Source of the DNA: MFZZ01 sp964582715
GTDB taxonomy: Bacteria > Patescibacteriota > Microgenomatia > UBA1406 > GWC2-37-13
DNA length: 64,000 bases
Reading direction: 5' to 3'
NCBI GenBank assembly: GCA_964582715.1
Contig: CAZOSM010000003.1
Span: 143,515 to 207,514 of the forward strand
Shown here: piece after piece, positions 1 through 8,800 of the stretch
Layout: every line of letters begins with the position of its first letter
Numbering within the stretch: the stretch's first letter is position 1
Notes under the pieces: model-generated
Databases searched by the model: none
Told to the model about the DNA's origin: nothing
The model's input: only the letters and a program-made list of their open reading frames with translations
Made by a program: the position numbers and the translations under genes

Positions 1-1270
1 CACGCGGGATATAGGTAACACCTTCTGCGGTTGCTTCAGAGACAGTTGCAAATGTTTGAGTCATATAGTTTTTGATGAGCTTTGACCTTTTGAAGATAGT
101 TTGGTTTTCCTGAGATAATTCTGACTCACCGATAAGTGATGCTATCCTTTCTAAATTAACGGCCTCTTTGAGCAATTTTTGGGTCTCTACGTATGTTTGG
201 TAATGATCTTCACCTACAATATCTGGATTCATTGCACTTGAGAATGAAGTCAGTGTATCTATTGCAGGAAATCGACCCTCCTGATAAATCCAACGGGAAA
301 GAACTACGCGTGAATCAAGATAGGGAAGCATTGACTGTACACCAGGATCTGTAATATCATCGGAAGGTATATAGACAGTTTCAAAAGTAGTAATTCCGGC
401 TGTCGGAGTGGAGTATAGTCGTTCATGTAGTTCCGCAATCTCTGATGATAAAGTCGGTTGATATCCGCCTTCTGAAGGTATGGTGCTTAATAAGGTTCCC
501 AGTTCATATCCTGCCTGTGCATAACGGTACATATTATCTACGAAAAAGAGTACGCTCTTTTGCTCCTGATCTCGGAAATATTCTGCAAGAGCAATACCTG
601 CAAACGCCGTACGAAAACGGACAGCAGGATTTTTACTCATTTCACCAAATACCATTGATACAGAAGGAAGAACGCCTGTTTTGCCCAGTTCCTCATAGAG
701 CTCTTGACCTTCACGGCTACGTTCTCCAATACCGGTAAAGATAGATAAATGATTGTTATCTTTACTAGAAATAACATTATGAATAATTTCTGTAAGAAGT
801 ACTGTTTTACCCACACCACCACCTCCGAAGAGACCAATCTTACCTCCTTTTAAAAGAGGTGTAAAGAAGTCTACTGCTTTAATACCTGTTTCTAGCAGTT
901 CTCTTGGTACGATAATCTGAGCAAATGCATGCGGCTTATTAAAAAGAGAGAAGGTTTTAGCTCTTGATATAGGAGCTTTACCATCAATTGCATTACCAAA
1001 TACATTGACTGCCCGTCCCAATATATCTTTCCCAACAGGAATTTCTAGGGTCTTTCTTGTATTTATAACTACTGCACCTCGATGCAAGCCATCAGTTCGG
1101 GTTAGAGCTAAACAATATACACTTCGATCTGATGCTGAAGCATATACTTCCAAAATAATTGAATTATCATTTTCCAGAATATACAGTTCATGTATATCGG
1201 GAGGATTGTCATAGAATTCTACTTCTACGATCTGACTTTTGATTGAAATAATTATTCCTTTATTATCCAT
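1..1270 (-). CDS. atpD: F1 ATPase beta subunit, divergent, 3' end cut by window
   Basis: This is the catalytic subunit of an F1-type rotary ATPase, read on the minus strand from ATG at 1268-1270; 423 residues are visible and roughly 40-50 C-terminal residues lie outside. The P-loop GGGGVGKT is at about 149-156, the catalytic-Glu motif GERSREG at 182-188, Walker B (FFVD) at 242-245, and the PSDDITDP and VGEDHY motifs follow. The adenine-stacking tyrosine of the usual 'YPAVD' motif is Phe334 here (RFPAID). The DELSEED lever motif is changed to ESELSQE (about 382-388). The catalytic core looks competent. The gene starts 4 nt after gamma stops and has no clear Shine-Dalgarno, so translational coupling is likely. 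An epsilon gene would be expected just past the left edge but cannot be seen. Confidence 0.93.
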   Translation of the reverse strand, partial: MDNKGIIISIKSQIVEVEFYDNPPDIHELYILENDNSIILEVYASASDRSVYCLALTRTDGLHRGAVVINTRKTLEIPVGKDILGRAVNVFGNAIDGKAPISRAKTFSLFNKPHAFAQIIVPRELLETGIKAVDFFTPLLKGGKIGLFGGGGVGKTVLLTEIIHNVISSKDNNHLSIFTGIGERSREGQELYEELGKTGVLPSVSMVFGEMSKNPAVRFRTAFAGIALAEYFRDQEQKSVLFFVDNMYRYAQAGYELGTLLSTIPSEGGYQPTLSSEIAELHERLYSTPTAGITTFETVYIPSDDITDPGVQSMLPYLDSRVVLSRWIYQEGRFPAIDTLTSFSSAMNPDIVGEDHYQTYVETQKLLKEAVNLERIASLIGESELSQENQTIFKRSKLIKNYMTQTFATVSEATAEGVTYIPR

Positions 1271-1274
1271 AGGT

Positions 1275-2117
1275 TTACCACACTGCCATACCGGCTAATC
1301 TATCTAACTGTTTACTATCTTGAATGCTTCTTTTAACACGCCTCTCACGTAGTTTAAGGATTTTAATATCTTTATCAATCTTACTTAGTAGTGATTCCAT
1401 AGCATTCGTACGTGAAGCTAATCGAGCAAGATGTGTTTCAGAAAGCGTTTGTAGAAGTGACATCGCAGTTACGTTATTATGAATAAATGAGCTGATTTCC
1501 TGAGCAGAAGGTTCATACAAGTATTGATAATGTTGGCCTAAACGAGCTTTTTCAATTTCTTCCCTCGTAAGTTTTTCAATATCAGTAATATCTGTTTCTG
1601 TTGGGATTTGGTCTACGATGCTTTTGAATAATGCGTAGTATACATGAATCTTTCTATATTTGAGAAGATGGAAGAGAATTGGTTTGAGGTCATTTACGGT
1701 AAAGTTAATATCAGAAATATCATACTCTTCAAACTGGATTTTATTATCGTATTCTTTTATATATTCTCGTCCTGTTTTTCCAATAACAAAGAGATCGCCT
1801 TTACCATCATATTGTTTAATAAAATAATCAAAAATACGTCGTAGAATATCTCCATGGAACTTAGCATTTGCTGTAATCACAACATTTGCAAGAGGTTTGA
1901 GATCTTTTTGTTCAACTAAGCTATATTCTGCTTCACTTCGTTCATATTGAAGAGACCTAAAAATGTCCATAAGATTATTTACATATAAACGTCTGCTAAT
2001 AATGCTTTTACGTATCTGTTGCATTTTCATGGTTGATATACTTTCATATATCGTTGCCAGGTTGTGCAAGTTATCTAAAAATTGTATTTCCTCTAGGAGG
2101 TCTGTTTTTTTCTGCAT
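1275..2117 (-). CDS. atpG: F1 ATPase gamma subunit, divergent
   Basis: This is the central rotor stalk of the F1-like ATPase, 280 aa, close to the usual gamma length. The N-terminal helix contains 'ISTMKMQQIRKS', corresponding to the conserved 'ITKAMKMVAAAKLR' segment. The C-terminal helix contains 'RTNAMESLLSKIDKDI', corresponding to the conserved helix that enters the alpha3beta3 head. The central Rossmann-like part is poorly conserved. The end of the protein (RLAGMAVW) lacks the typical 'EIVGGA' ending. The start overlaps the alpha gene by 25 nt, which indicates translational coupling. Identity rests on position between alpha and beta plus the two terminal helices; the middle alone would be hard to recognise. 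Confidence 0.88.
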   Translation of the reverse strand: MQKKTDLLEEIQFLDNLHNLATIYESISTMKMQQIRKSIISRRLYVNNLMDIFRSLQYERSEAEYSLVEQKDLKPLANVVITANAKFHGDILRRIFDYFIKQYDGKGDLFVIGKTGREYIKEYDNKIQFEEYDISDINFTVNDLKPILFHLLKYRKIHVYYALFKSIVDQIPTETDITDIEKLTREEIEKARLGQHYQYLYEPSAQEISSFIHNNVTAMSLLQTLSETHLARLASRTNAMESLLSKIDKDIKILKLRERRVKRSIQDSKQLDRLAGMAVW

Positions 2118-3571
2118 ACTTCAATGATCTCTGGCTTTTGCTTTAATTGCAAAAGGAAATCTTGTAATGAGCCTGCTTTTAATATTTCAGTCATCTGATT
2201 TCTTTCAGCAGGATTCTGATATAAACTCATAAGTTCTGTCAGGATCTGTCTGTAATGGATTGGATCGGATAAATCTGCAATTTCGAGCCATACAATTCCG
2301 AATAAAATAAGTTGTAATGTATATGGAATTGTTCCACTATGCTGATCTAACATTCCCATCATTGAGCGTCCTTTTTGGAGGATCTGCTTTGATTCTGCAG
2401 ACATCTCAGAATCAAGATGAGCAATTTGTATAAGATTACGATACTGTGAAAGCAGGGAGAGAATCTCTCTGTTGATCTCACGAATAAGATGTGACTGGGT
2501 TTTTCGACCGACTCTGGTAACTGATAATGGGATATTGATAGCCGGTCTTTCTCCTTTATTGTAGATATCTGTATCAAAGAAGATATGACCATCAGTCATA
2601 CTAATTAAATTAGTTGATATATAACCTGTGATATCTCCTTCTACTGTAGATGCAACAGGAAGACAGGTTATCGAAACCTCACCTTTGGAAGCGTGCCGGA
2701 AATTACCAGCACGCTCCATAAGTTGAGCATGAGTATAAAAAATGTCGCCAGGATATGATTCGCGCCCGGGAAAGCGCCTGCTCAAAAGAGCAACCTCACG
2801 ATAACGTTGTGCATGCGTTGTGAGGTCATCCATAACGACAACTGCATTTTGTCCATTATCTCTAAAGTATTCTGCAATAGTCATTGCAGAAAAAGGTGCC
2901 AGATATATCATGCTGGCTATATCTGAAGCTGTGGTGGCAACAATAACCACTTTTTTTTCTATCTGTTCTTTTATAAAGAATTCTTCTAAGAACTTAATTT
3001 CACTTTTCTTTTTTCCAATTGCAGCATAGATACCCACAGAATTTTCTTCTTTAATCTGATTTACAAATGTATTAAGTAGAAAAGTAGTTTTTCCAGTTTT
3101 AGCATCACCTAAAACTAATTCTCTTTGGCCCTTTCCTAAGGGAATAAGCATATCGACTTTTGCGATACCGGTAATAAATGGCTTGGTAATACCAATACGT
3201 GCATCAATGCCAAGCGTCTCTGTAAATACAGGCCGTCTGTTAGTTCGTGTGGTCATGACCTGCCCATATTTTAATGGCCTTCCAAGTGAATCAACCGTCA
3301 TACCAAGCATAGAATCACCGACCGGGATTGTGAGAGGAGTGTTGGCCCTTGTTACTTTGGTACCTAATGCAATAGGTTCTGATGAAAACACTAATGCACG
3401 AAGATAGTCAGCACCCAGATCAAACACCTGACCTATCTGCCCTTCTTCAAAAATAAGAGTTTCAAATGGGTGAGCTCCTGGTAACCCTTTAATAGAGATG
3501 AGGGGATAGTTTAGTTGTTTTACGATACCATACTCTCCTGATTGTGTAATATTTTGTTGAAATATATCCAT
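2093..3571 (-). CDS. atpA: F1 ATPase alpha subunit, divergent
   Basis: This is the non-catalytic nucleotide-binding subunit of the F1 head, 492 aa. The P-loop GDAKTGKT (155-162) differs from the usual GDRQTGKT. Walker B (VVVMDD) is at 244-249. 'GDIFYTHAQLMERAGNF' at 275-291 is strongly conserved, and the arginine-finger motif SVTRVG is at 350-355 with Arg353 present. Only about nine residues precede the first beta strand, whereas typical alpha subunits have some 24. The N-terminal helix that docks on delta therefore looks shortened. The gene starts 2 nt after delta ends and overlaps gamma at its 3' end. The sequence is clearly alpha but drifts at sites that are nearly invariant in ATP synthases. 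Confidence 0.94.
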   Translation of the reverse strand: MDIFQQNITQSGEYGIVKQLNYPLISIKGLPGAHPFETLIFEEGQIGQVFDLGADYLRALVFSSEPIALGTKVTRANTPLTIPVGDSMLGMTVDSLGRPLKYGQVMTTRTNRRPVFTETLGIDARIGITKPFITGIAKVDMLIPLGKGQRELVLGDAKTGKTTFLLNTFVNQIKEENSVGIYAAIGKKKSEIKFLEEFFIKEQIEKKVVIVATTASDIASMIYLAPFSAMTIAEYFRDNGQNAVVVMDDLTTHAQRYREVALLSRRFPGRESYPGDIFYTHAQLMERAGNFRHASKGEVSITCLPVASTVEGDITGYISTNLISMTDGHIFFDTDIYNKGERPAINIPLSVTRVGRKTQSHLIREINREILSLLSQYRNLIQIAHLDSEMSAESKQILQKGRSMMGMLDQHSGTIPYTLQLILFGIVWLEIADLSDPIHYRQILTELMSLYQNPAERNQMTEILKAGSLQDFLLQLKQKPEIIEVCRKKQTS

Positions 3572-3573
3572 AA

Positions 3574-4074
3574 TTAGATCTGGACTTTATCTAAATGTTT
3601 TTTACCTTTCTCCTGTAACCAAGTACTGAGTGAGTAATCAACATATTTACCTTCAAACCCAATACGAATACCAGCAATTAAATCTGGGTTTATTTTTACA
3701 TTTAACACAACTGCCTTTTCTGTCTTATCTCGCCACCATTGACATATTTTGATTATCTGTTTATTGGTTAAAGGTACCGGAACGGTTATTTCTGCAACAG
3801 GAACTAGATGCAAAACATACACAATTTGCTGAATAAGTCGCTGCGCATCTGTTTGATCATTTAAATTTAAATTCGTTGTCTCAGCATAGGTACTTATATA
3901 GTTAGCCAGTTTAGGAGGAAGCTCCTGCTGGAGAGTTTCTGACAGATTATGTGACTGCTTAAAAATCACTGGCTTGAGATTATCAAGCAGACGAATATAG
4001 TTATTGAGGTCAGAAACAGTATAAACTTCGTCTAGTACCTCAGTTACTTTGGTTATTTTGTGTTGGTTGTCCAT
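3574..4074 (-). CDS. atpH: F-type ATPase delta (OSCP-like) subunit
   Basis: This is the peripheral-stalk connector that joins b to the top of the F1 head, 166 aa, near the usual 175-180. The N-terminal half is a predicted helical bundle. The C-terminal segment 'NPDLIAGIRIGFEGKYVDYSLSTWL' (given in part) matches the delta/OSCP ending, where a Gly-Ile/Val strand is followed by 'D.S...L'. The start lies 35 nt inside the b gene and the stop is 2 nt before alpha, so it is a tightly coupled member of the operon. Function is assigned from the C-terminal motif and position; overall similarity to characterised delta subunits looks low. Confidence 0.82.
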   Translation of the reverse strand: MDNQHKITKVTEVLDEVYTVSDLNNYIRLLDNLKPVIFKQSHNLSETLQQELPPKLANYISTYAETTNLNLNDQTDAQRLIQQIVYVLHLVPVAEITVPVPLTNKQIIKICQWWRDKTEKAVVLNVKINPDLIAGIRIGFEGKYVDYSLSTWLQEKGKKHLDKVQI

Positions 4075-4801
4075 TGTTTACTGGTGTTGAATTTGTAGGT
4101 TTTAAATCCTGTTGCATGTTATCTTTATATTTTTCTAGAGCCTTAAATATAATTTCTTCATTAATCTCATATGAAAGCGTATCTTTTAAATATTCTTTCA
4201 ACAGAGTTTGAAGAACAATCGTAAGGTGCTGGTCTATCTTTTTATATTCTTCATCCCGGTAAGCTTGTAATTCATTTTTGATGACATCTATCTCCAGCTT
4301 GATCTGATCTAGTAATTCATTATGAATACCCTTATTTTCTTCATGCATTGTTTTTGCAAAAAGTTGTACTTGAGATTTTGCTTCCGTTTTGAGTTCACCA
4401 ATCATTTTGACTGATTCTTGTTTAAGTAGAGCAGAGATGTCATTAATAATCTTTTGCATATGTGTCGAGAACATCTGGTTTTCTTGTTTAATCTGCTCTC
4501 TGAGGGAAGTAAATATGTCCTGGAATGTTCCTCTCATGCTTTGTTCCATCTGTTGCCTTGTTTGTGTCGCTTCTGTAACAATTGTCTTTGCCTTTTCTGA
4601 GGCATCATGGATAATAAAGGAAGCTTTTAATTCTGCTTCTTTAAATACTGTCGTAATAATCTCATCAGTTGACTTTTTATTTTTTGATTCATGTGACGTT
4701 CTCCAGATATATATACTAAGTACAATTAATAAAAAGTTAACTCCTAAACTGATATAAAGTAGAGGAGTCGGGTTGAAAAAAAGGATTTGATAATCTGTCA
4801 T
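4040..4801 (-). CDS. atpF: F-type ATPase b-like peripheral stalk subunit, extended
   Basis: This is a membrane-anchored stator stalk protein of 253 aa, longer than the usual 155-175 aa b subunit. A short outside N-terminus is followed by a transmembrane helix at about 14-33. A basic stop-transfer (RTSHESKNKK) and a long charged coiled coil (about 45-225) come next. The 'EAELKASFIIHDASEKAKTI' segment is typical of b, with Ala/Glu/Lys at heptad spacing. The coiled coil is interrupted by a Gln/Met-rich stretch near 82-110. The tail is a polar Asn/Gln/Pro run. It starts 7 nt after the c-like gene and overlaps delta by 35 nt. The extra length suggests a taller or differently shaped stalk. The role is inferred from position and architecture. 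Confidence 0.8.
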   Translation of the reverse strand: MTDYQILFFNPTPLLYISLGVNFLLIVLSIYIWRTSHESKNKKSTDEIITTVFKEAELKASFIIHDASEKAKTIVTEATQTRQQMEQSMRGTFQDIFTSLREQIKQENQMFSTHMQKIINDISALLKQESVKMIGELKTEAKSQVQLFAKTMHEENKGIHNELLDQIKLEIDVIKNELQAYRDEEYKKIDQHLTIVLQTLLKEYLKDTLSYEINEEIIFKALEKYKDNMQQDLKPTNSTPVNNGQPTQNNQSN

Positions 4802-4808
4802 AAATTAA

Positions 4809-5576
4809 TTAGAAACGAATAATATATATCGCGGTTAAAAAACCGATGATACAAATGGCAATTGCTAAAGTAACATTTAAGATAATACCTACATGAATTT
4901 TTTTGGAAGCGAGTGGATTTCTTCCTAGTGCTTCAACGCCTTTCATCGAAAGTCGACCAAAATACATAAAGCTAAATACTAATGTTAATATTAAAACACC
5001 ACCACCCATTATATATTTTGTAACGTTCGTAGTATTACTCGCAAATGGACTGGAAGAAAAGCCTGAAAGACTGAAAAATGGTTCTACATTATAATCTTTT
5101 TGAATATTAATTTGTAATTTTACTATAGTTGACTCATCTTCTGAAAAAGCGTCTTCCAATGCGACACCAATGATAGGGCCCGGGACTGTAGCTTTCATTC
5201 CAACACCTTCTATAGGAGAAGCAGTAATGTAGTCTCCTTTCTCAATATTTCCGTTCGCGAGAGATACGAGCACAATTCCTTGGCCGCTTGTACTTACAGG
5301 ATAACTGTCGGGAGAATTTCCAAACCTAATCTCAATAGCCGGGCTTTTATTCACGATTCCCACCATATTCGGTTGATATGCTTCACTTGTTACAACAAAT
5401 TCATCTCCATCTGCCGCAACTATATATCCATCAAGGACATTTGGGTGATCGATTGTAAAGTAGGTAGCAATAGAAGCAGCACCATTCACCATAGAAGGGA
5501 AGACCAATAAAAGCATGGCCGCAGACACTATAAATCCTGCACGGATAATTGATTTAAGTTCCCGGGTGTAAATCAT
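4809..5576 (-). CDS. c-ring-like membrane protein with extracellular domain and no proton-binding carboxylate
   Basis: This 255-aa protein occupies the c-subunit position at the head of the ATPase operon. Residues 12-32 form a signal peptide or anchor. Residues 47-158 form a beta-rich ectodomain with 'GNIEKGDYITAS', 'GMKAT' and 'IIGVALEDAF'. Residues 188-207 and 229-253 form a helical hairpin joined by a basic loop with Arg219-Asn220-Pro221, the polar-loop signature of F-type subunit c. Eighteen residues after that Pro, where c subunits carry Glu or Asp, is Ile239, and neither helix contains any acid. The predicted topology (ectodomain outside, RNP loop inside, C-terminus outside) matches a c subunit. 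I infer a ring that can bind gamma but cannot carry protons, crowned by external domains. The ectodomain is also found near the C-terminus of the divergently encoded 8,524-aa protein. No known gene name fits. Confidence 0.85.
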   Translation of the reverse strand: MIYTRELKSIIRAGFIVSAAMLLLVFPSMVNGAASIATYFTIDHPNVLDGYIVAADGDEFVVTSEAYQPNMVGIVNKSPAIEIRFGNSPDSYPVSTSGQGIVLVSLANGNIEKGDYITASPIEGVGMKATVPGPIIGVALEDAFSEDESTIVKLQINIQKDYNVEPFFSLSGFSSSPFASNTTNVTKYIMGGGVLILTLVFSFMYFGRLSMKGVEALGRNPLASKKIHVGIILNVTLAIAICIIGFLTAIYIIRF

Positions 5577-5588
5577 ATCCCAATTTTC

Positions 5589-5594
5589 ATTCTA
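5589..5594 (-). promoter_or_regulatory. Candidate -10 box of the ATPase-like operon
   Basis: TAGAAT on the minus strand lies 12 nt before the c-like start codon. Transcription starting about 7 nt downstream would leave a leader of only about 5 nt. No Shine-Dalgarno precedes the ATG. No convincing -35 element is seen. Confidence 0.4.
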
Positions 5595-5801
5595 GTAGCT
5601 TTTTCTGATAATTACAATGATTAAATTTTCAGGATAGGTATGCAGAAAATTAAAGCTCAACAAAAGGTTAAAGCCCTATAATAATTCAACTTATTTTAAC
5701 TAAAAAAACTTATAGTAAACTCATCTTTTCTACTATATGTATATATATTGCATATCTAAAAAAAACATGTAATAATGAAATTAAGCTAGCTAAAAAGGCT
5801 C

Positions 5802-5807
5802 TATTTT
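5802..5807 (+). promoter_or_regulatory. Candidate -10 box of the 8,524-codon gene
   Basis: TATTTT lies 8 nt before the ATG at 5816, the same short spacing seen before the other genes of this strand. It implies a leaderless or nearly leaderless mRNA. A second in-frame ATG at 5822 would give a leader of about 7 nt. Confidence 0.4.
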
Positions 5808-5815
5808 TTTGACTC

Positions 5816-8800
5816 ATGTACATGTTTAAAATAGTGAATAAGGTTGTTGCTACAGTCTCTTCTATTAAAGACACGAAACTTCGTCGTGCATCTGCTCCTA
5901 TGTGGAAACTCAAATATCCAATAATAGGATTCATATCGGCTGTTATACTTTTTTTAACGATAGTTGCTTTAAAGGACTACATAAAGACTGTAAATGCATT
6001 TAGAGAAAAGAAGACTCCAACCCCAACTTTTACTTTTAAAGACGAGGATAATAAGGGCTTCCCTCTTCCGGACGAAGAAGATCTAGCAAAAATGTTGAAT
6101 GAATTTGGAGATGTAAAAGCAGCAATTGATGCGTCGATCATCTTTAACTATCAATCGACTTTTGTTGCGCCCGTTACTTTTGAAGAAAACATTACTGCTC
6201 CAAACGTGGTATATGAAATTACAGCAGGTGAAGGAATCACAATTTCTGGTGATCCACAGAATCCTGTGATCAGTGCAGATATACCAGCGGCACCTGATGC
6301 AGGAGTGGCTTCTATCGGAGATTTGACGGGGGATATAGATTTGGCTGCTGGGACAAACATTTCTTTATCTATAGAAGGAAATACCATTACTATTAATAAC
6401 ACGGCATCTATTCCTTCTGCCACTTCACAACTTTCTGAAGCAGAGGTTGAAGCTTTTATTTTTGATGGAGATAATACTGGAGTTTTATCCTCTGGAACTC
6501 TTGCTTTAGGATCACTTTCTTACACTGGCACCATTCCTTCCAGCGTTGTTCAGGGATCATACACGGGGATTACGGAGATTGGACCACTGACAAACTTAAC
6601 AGTAGCAGGAAGTATTACTGCTGGAAGTTCGTCAGTGGTACTTACGACTGGAGCAGGATTCATTGATGCCGATGCAATTGGTCTTGCGACTGGAGGAGGA
6701 CTTGAAGCAGTAGGTAACGAGCTTTCACTCATGACCACCTGTTCTTCGGGACAGGTGTTGAAATGGAATGGATCCGCCTGGACCTGTGCAAGTGATTCTG
6801 GAGCAAGTGCGGTTGTTGATGTATGGCAGGATGGTGTAGATATTGGTTCTGACGTTGATACTGTTAACTTTGTTAATGAATTCACCATTACAGTATCAGG
6901 TGCAGGAACGAGAGCAGATATTGATATCAAAGACGATGCGCTCGATTTTACAGAATTAGCTGACATTTTGACCTTAGATGCTAACACTTCGATTAGAACT
7001 GATAGTACTGAAGTAATGTATTTTGAAACTTCTTCTGGTTATATCGGGATAAACAATACTAACCCAGGGTATACCCTTGATGTAAATGGCGACCTCAATA
7101 TTACCGGTTCACTGTATGTAAATGGTGAATCTATCTCTGATTTCACTGGCTCAGGCTTAACTCTTTCAGGAGGTGCTCTTTCTGTAAATCTATATGGATC
7201 CTCAGTAGGAACCACTGGCTCAAGTTCTGGACTTCAATTTACAGGAAGTCAGCTTGCCTTACTGCAAGGATGTTCGAATAATGAAGTCTTAGCTTGGGAT
7301 AATTTTAATGATGTATGGAGATGTACTTCAGTGAGCGGAGTAGGAGCCGGAACAATAACAGGTGTTGGTAATATCTCAAGCGGAGAAGCGTTTACCACAG
7401 GAACACCAGGTAGTGAACTGTATTTTGCTACAGGAGGATTTTTAGGTTTTGGCCCAAATGAAGGGAGAATCGTTTTTACAGATGATGGAATAGATGAGAT
7501 TACCTTTTTATCAAGCAATGTTGGTTTTGGGACAACTAATCCAACTGCTGCGCTAACTGTGGGGAGTGGTAATAATTTTACTGTAGATGCTAATGGCCTT
7601 GTGTTTATTGGCAACTTAGTTGGAGTGACTAATCCAGGTAATGTATTGGTTGTTGACGGTGAAAACATCGTACGATCGCTTTCCACCTCTGATTGGGATA
7701 CAAACGCAACTGATGACTTAACTATTGCAACAAACTTTGGAGGAGATATTACCGGCATTTATAGTAATTTGCAGCTTGGAATAGGAGTTGTAGGATCCAC
7801 AGAGCTGGCTTCAAGCGGAGTAACTGCAGGTAGTTATGGTAGTGCAACATCGGTACCAGTATTAACAATTGATGAAGATGGCAGAGTAACAGTTGCCAGC
7901 ACTGCGCCTTTAGCCTTTGAAGATCCACTCACCTTTGAAAATGGTTTGACCCGAACAGACAATAACATCGCATTAGGAGGATCAATTACAAACTCAACTC
8001 GACTTAACATTGGCAATACAGAAGTTGTGTATATTGCATATCCATCAGGAGATGTAGGTATTGGAACCGTTACACCTTCTTATAAACTTGATGTGAATGG
8101 AGATATCGGACTTTCTGGCGATTTATATATAAATAATGTAGGTTTGGGTTCTACAGGTGGAGCAGTACTTGTTGGTGTAGATGTCAGTTCTTTTGATAAC
8201 TCTGCTTCTTCTACAGTTCAAGCTGTACTTGCTGATCTTGATCAAGCAATTGGTAATAGACTGTATACAGATGCACTTATTTTGACAGATGGACAGAGTG
8301 TGAGAGATTCTCTTGAAGCCCTGAATTTAGCAATTGGCAGCACCACTTATTCTGGTACTACTTATATTACCAGTGGCGAATCAATTACAGAATCACTGCA
8401 GGCAATTGATGCTCAATTAGAGACGCTTACGGGGGGAGTTGGAGGATCTATTACACAGGTAGGTAATATAAGCGGTGGAGAGGCATTTACTAATAGTGTG
8501 CCAGGATCTGGTCTGATATTTGCTGATACTGGCTTTTTAGGATTACATTCTCTTGCAGGAAGAATCATTTTTGAGGATGAAACTCTAGATCAGATTCGTT
8601 TTGCAGATGCGAATGTTGGTATTGGGACAACCAATGCTACTTCCTTATTTACTGTAGGAAGTGGTAACCAGTTTAGTATTGATGCAAATGGATTAGTAAC
8701 ACTTGGTAATCTTGTGGGTGTAACTAACCCAGGTACAGTACTTGTGGTAGATAGTAATGGTGTAATCAGATCACTTGATACTTCTAACTGGGATACAAAT

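Larger units (their letters stand above)
5577..5815. promoter_or_regulatory. Divergent intergenic region between motor operon and giant fibre gene
   Basis: This 239-nt, very AT-rich spacer is the only region where the minus-strand ATPase-like operon and the plus-strand giant gene can both be initiated. It contains a perfect TATAAT on the plus strand (5677-5682) without a matching -35, plus the two start-proximal boxes listed separately. No hairpin terminator, tRNA or small ORF is supported. Both units start here, so co-regulation is possible. Confidence 0.6.

Noticed and set aside
1..5576. Ordinary ATP synthase operon
   Set aside because: Considered first because gene order fits, but the c-like protein has an ectodomain and no ion-binding acid, and subunit a is missing from its usual place.
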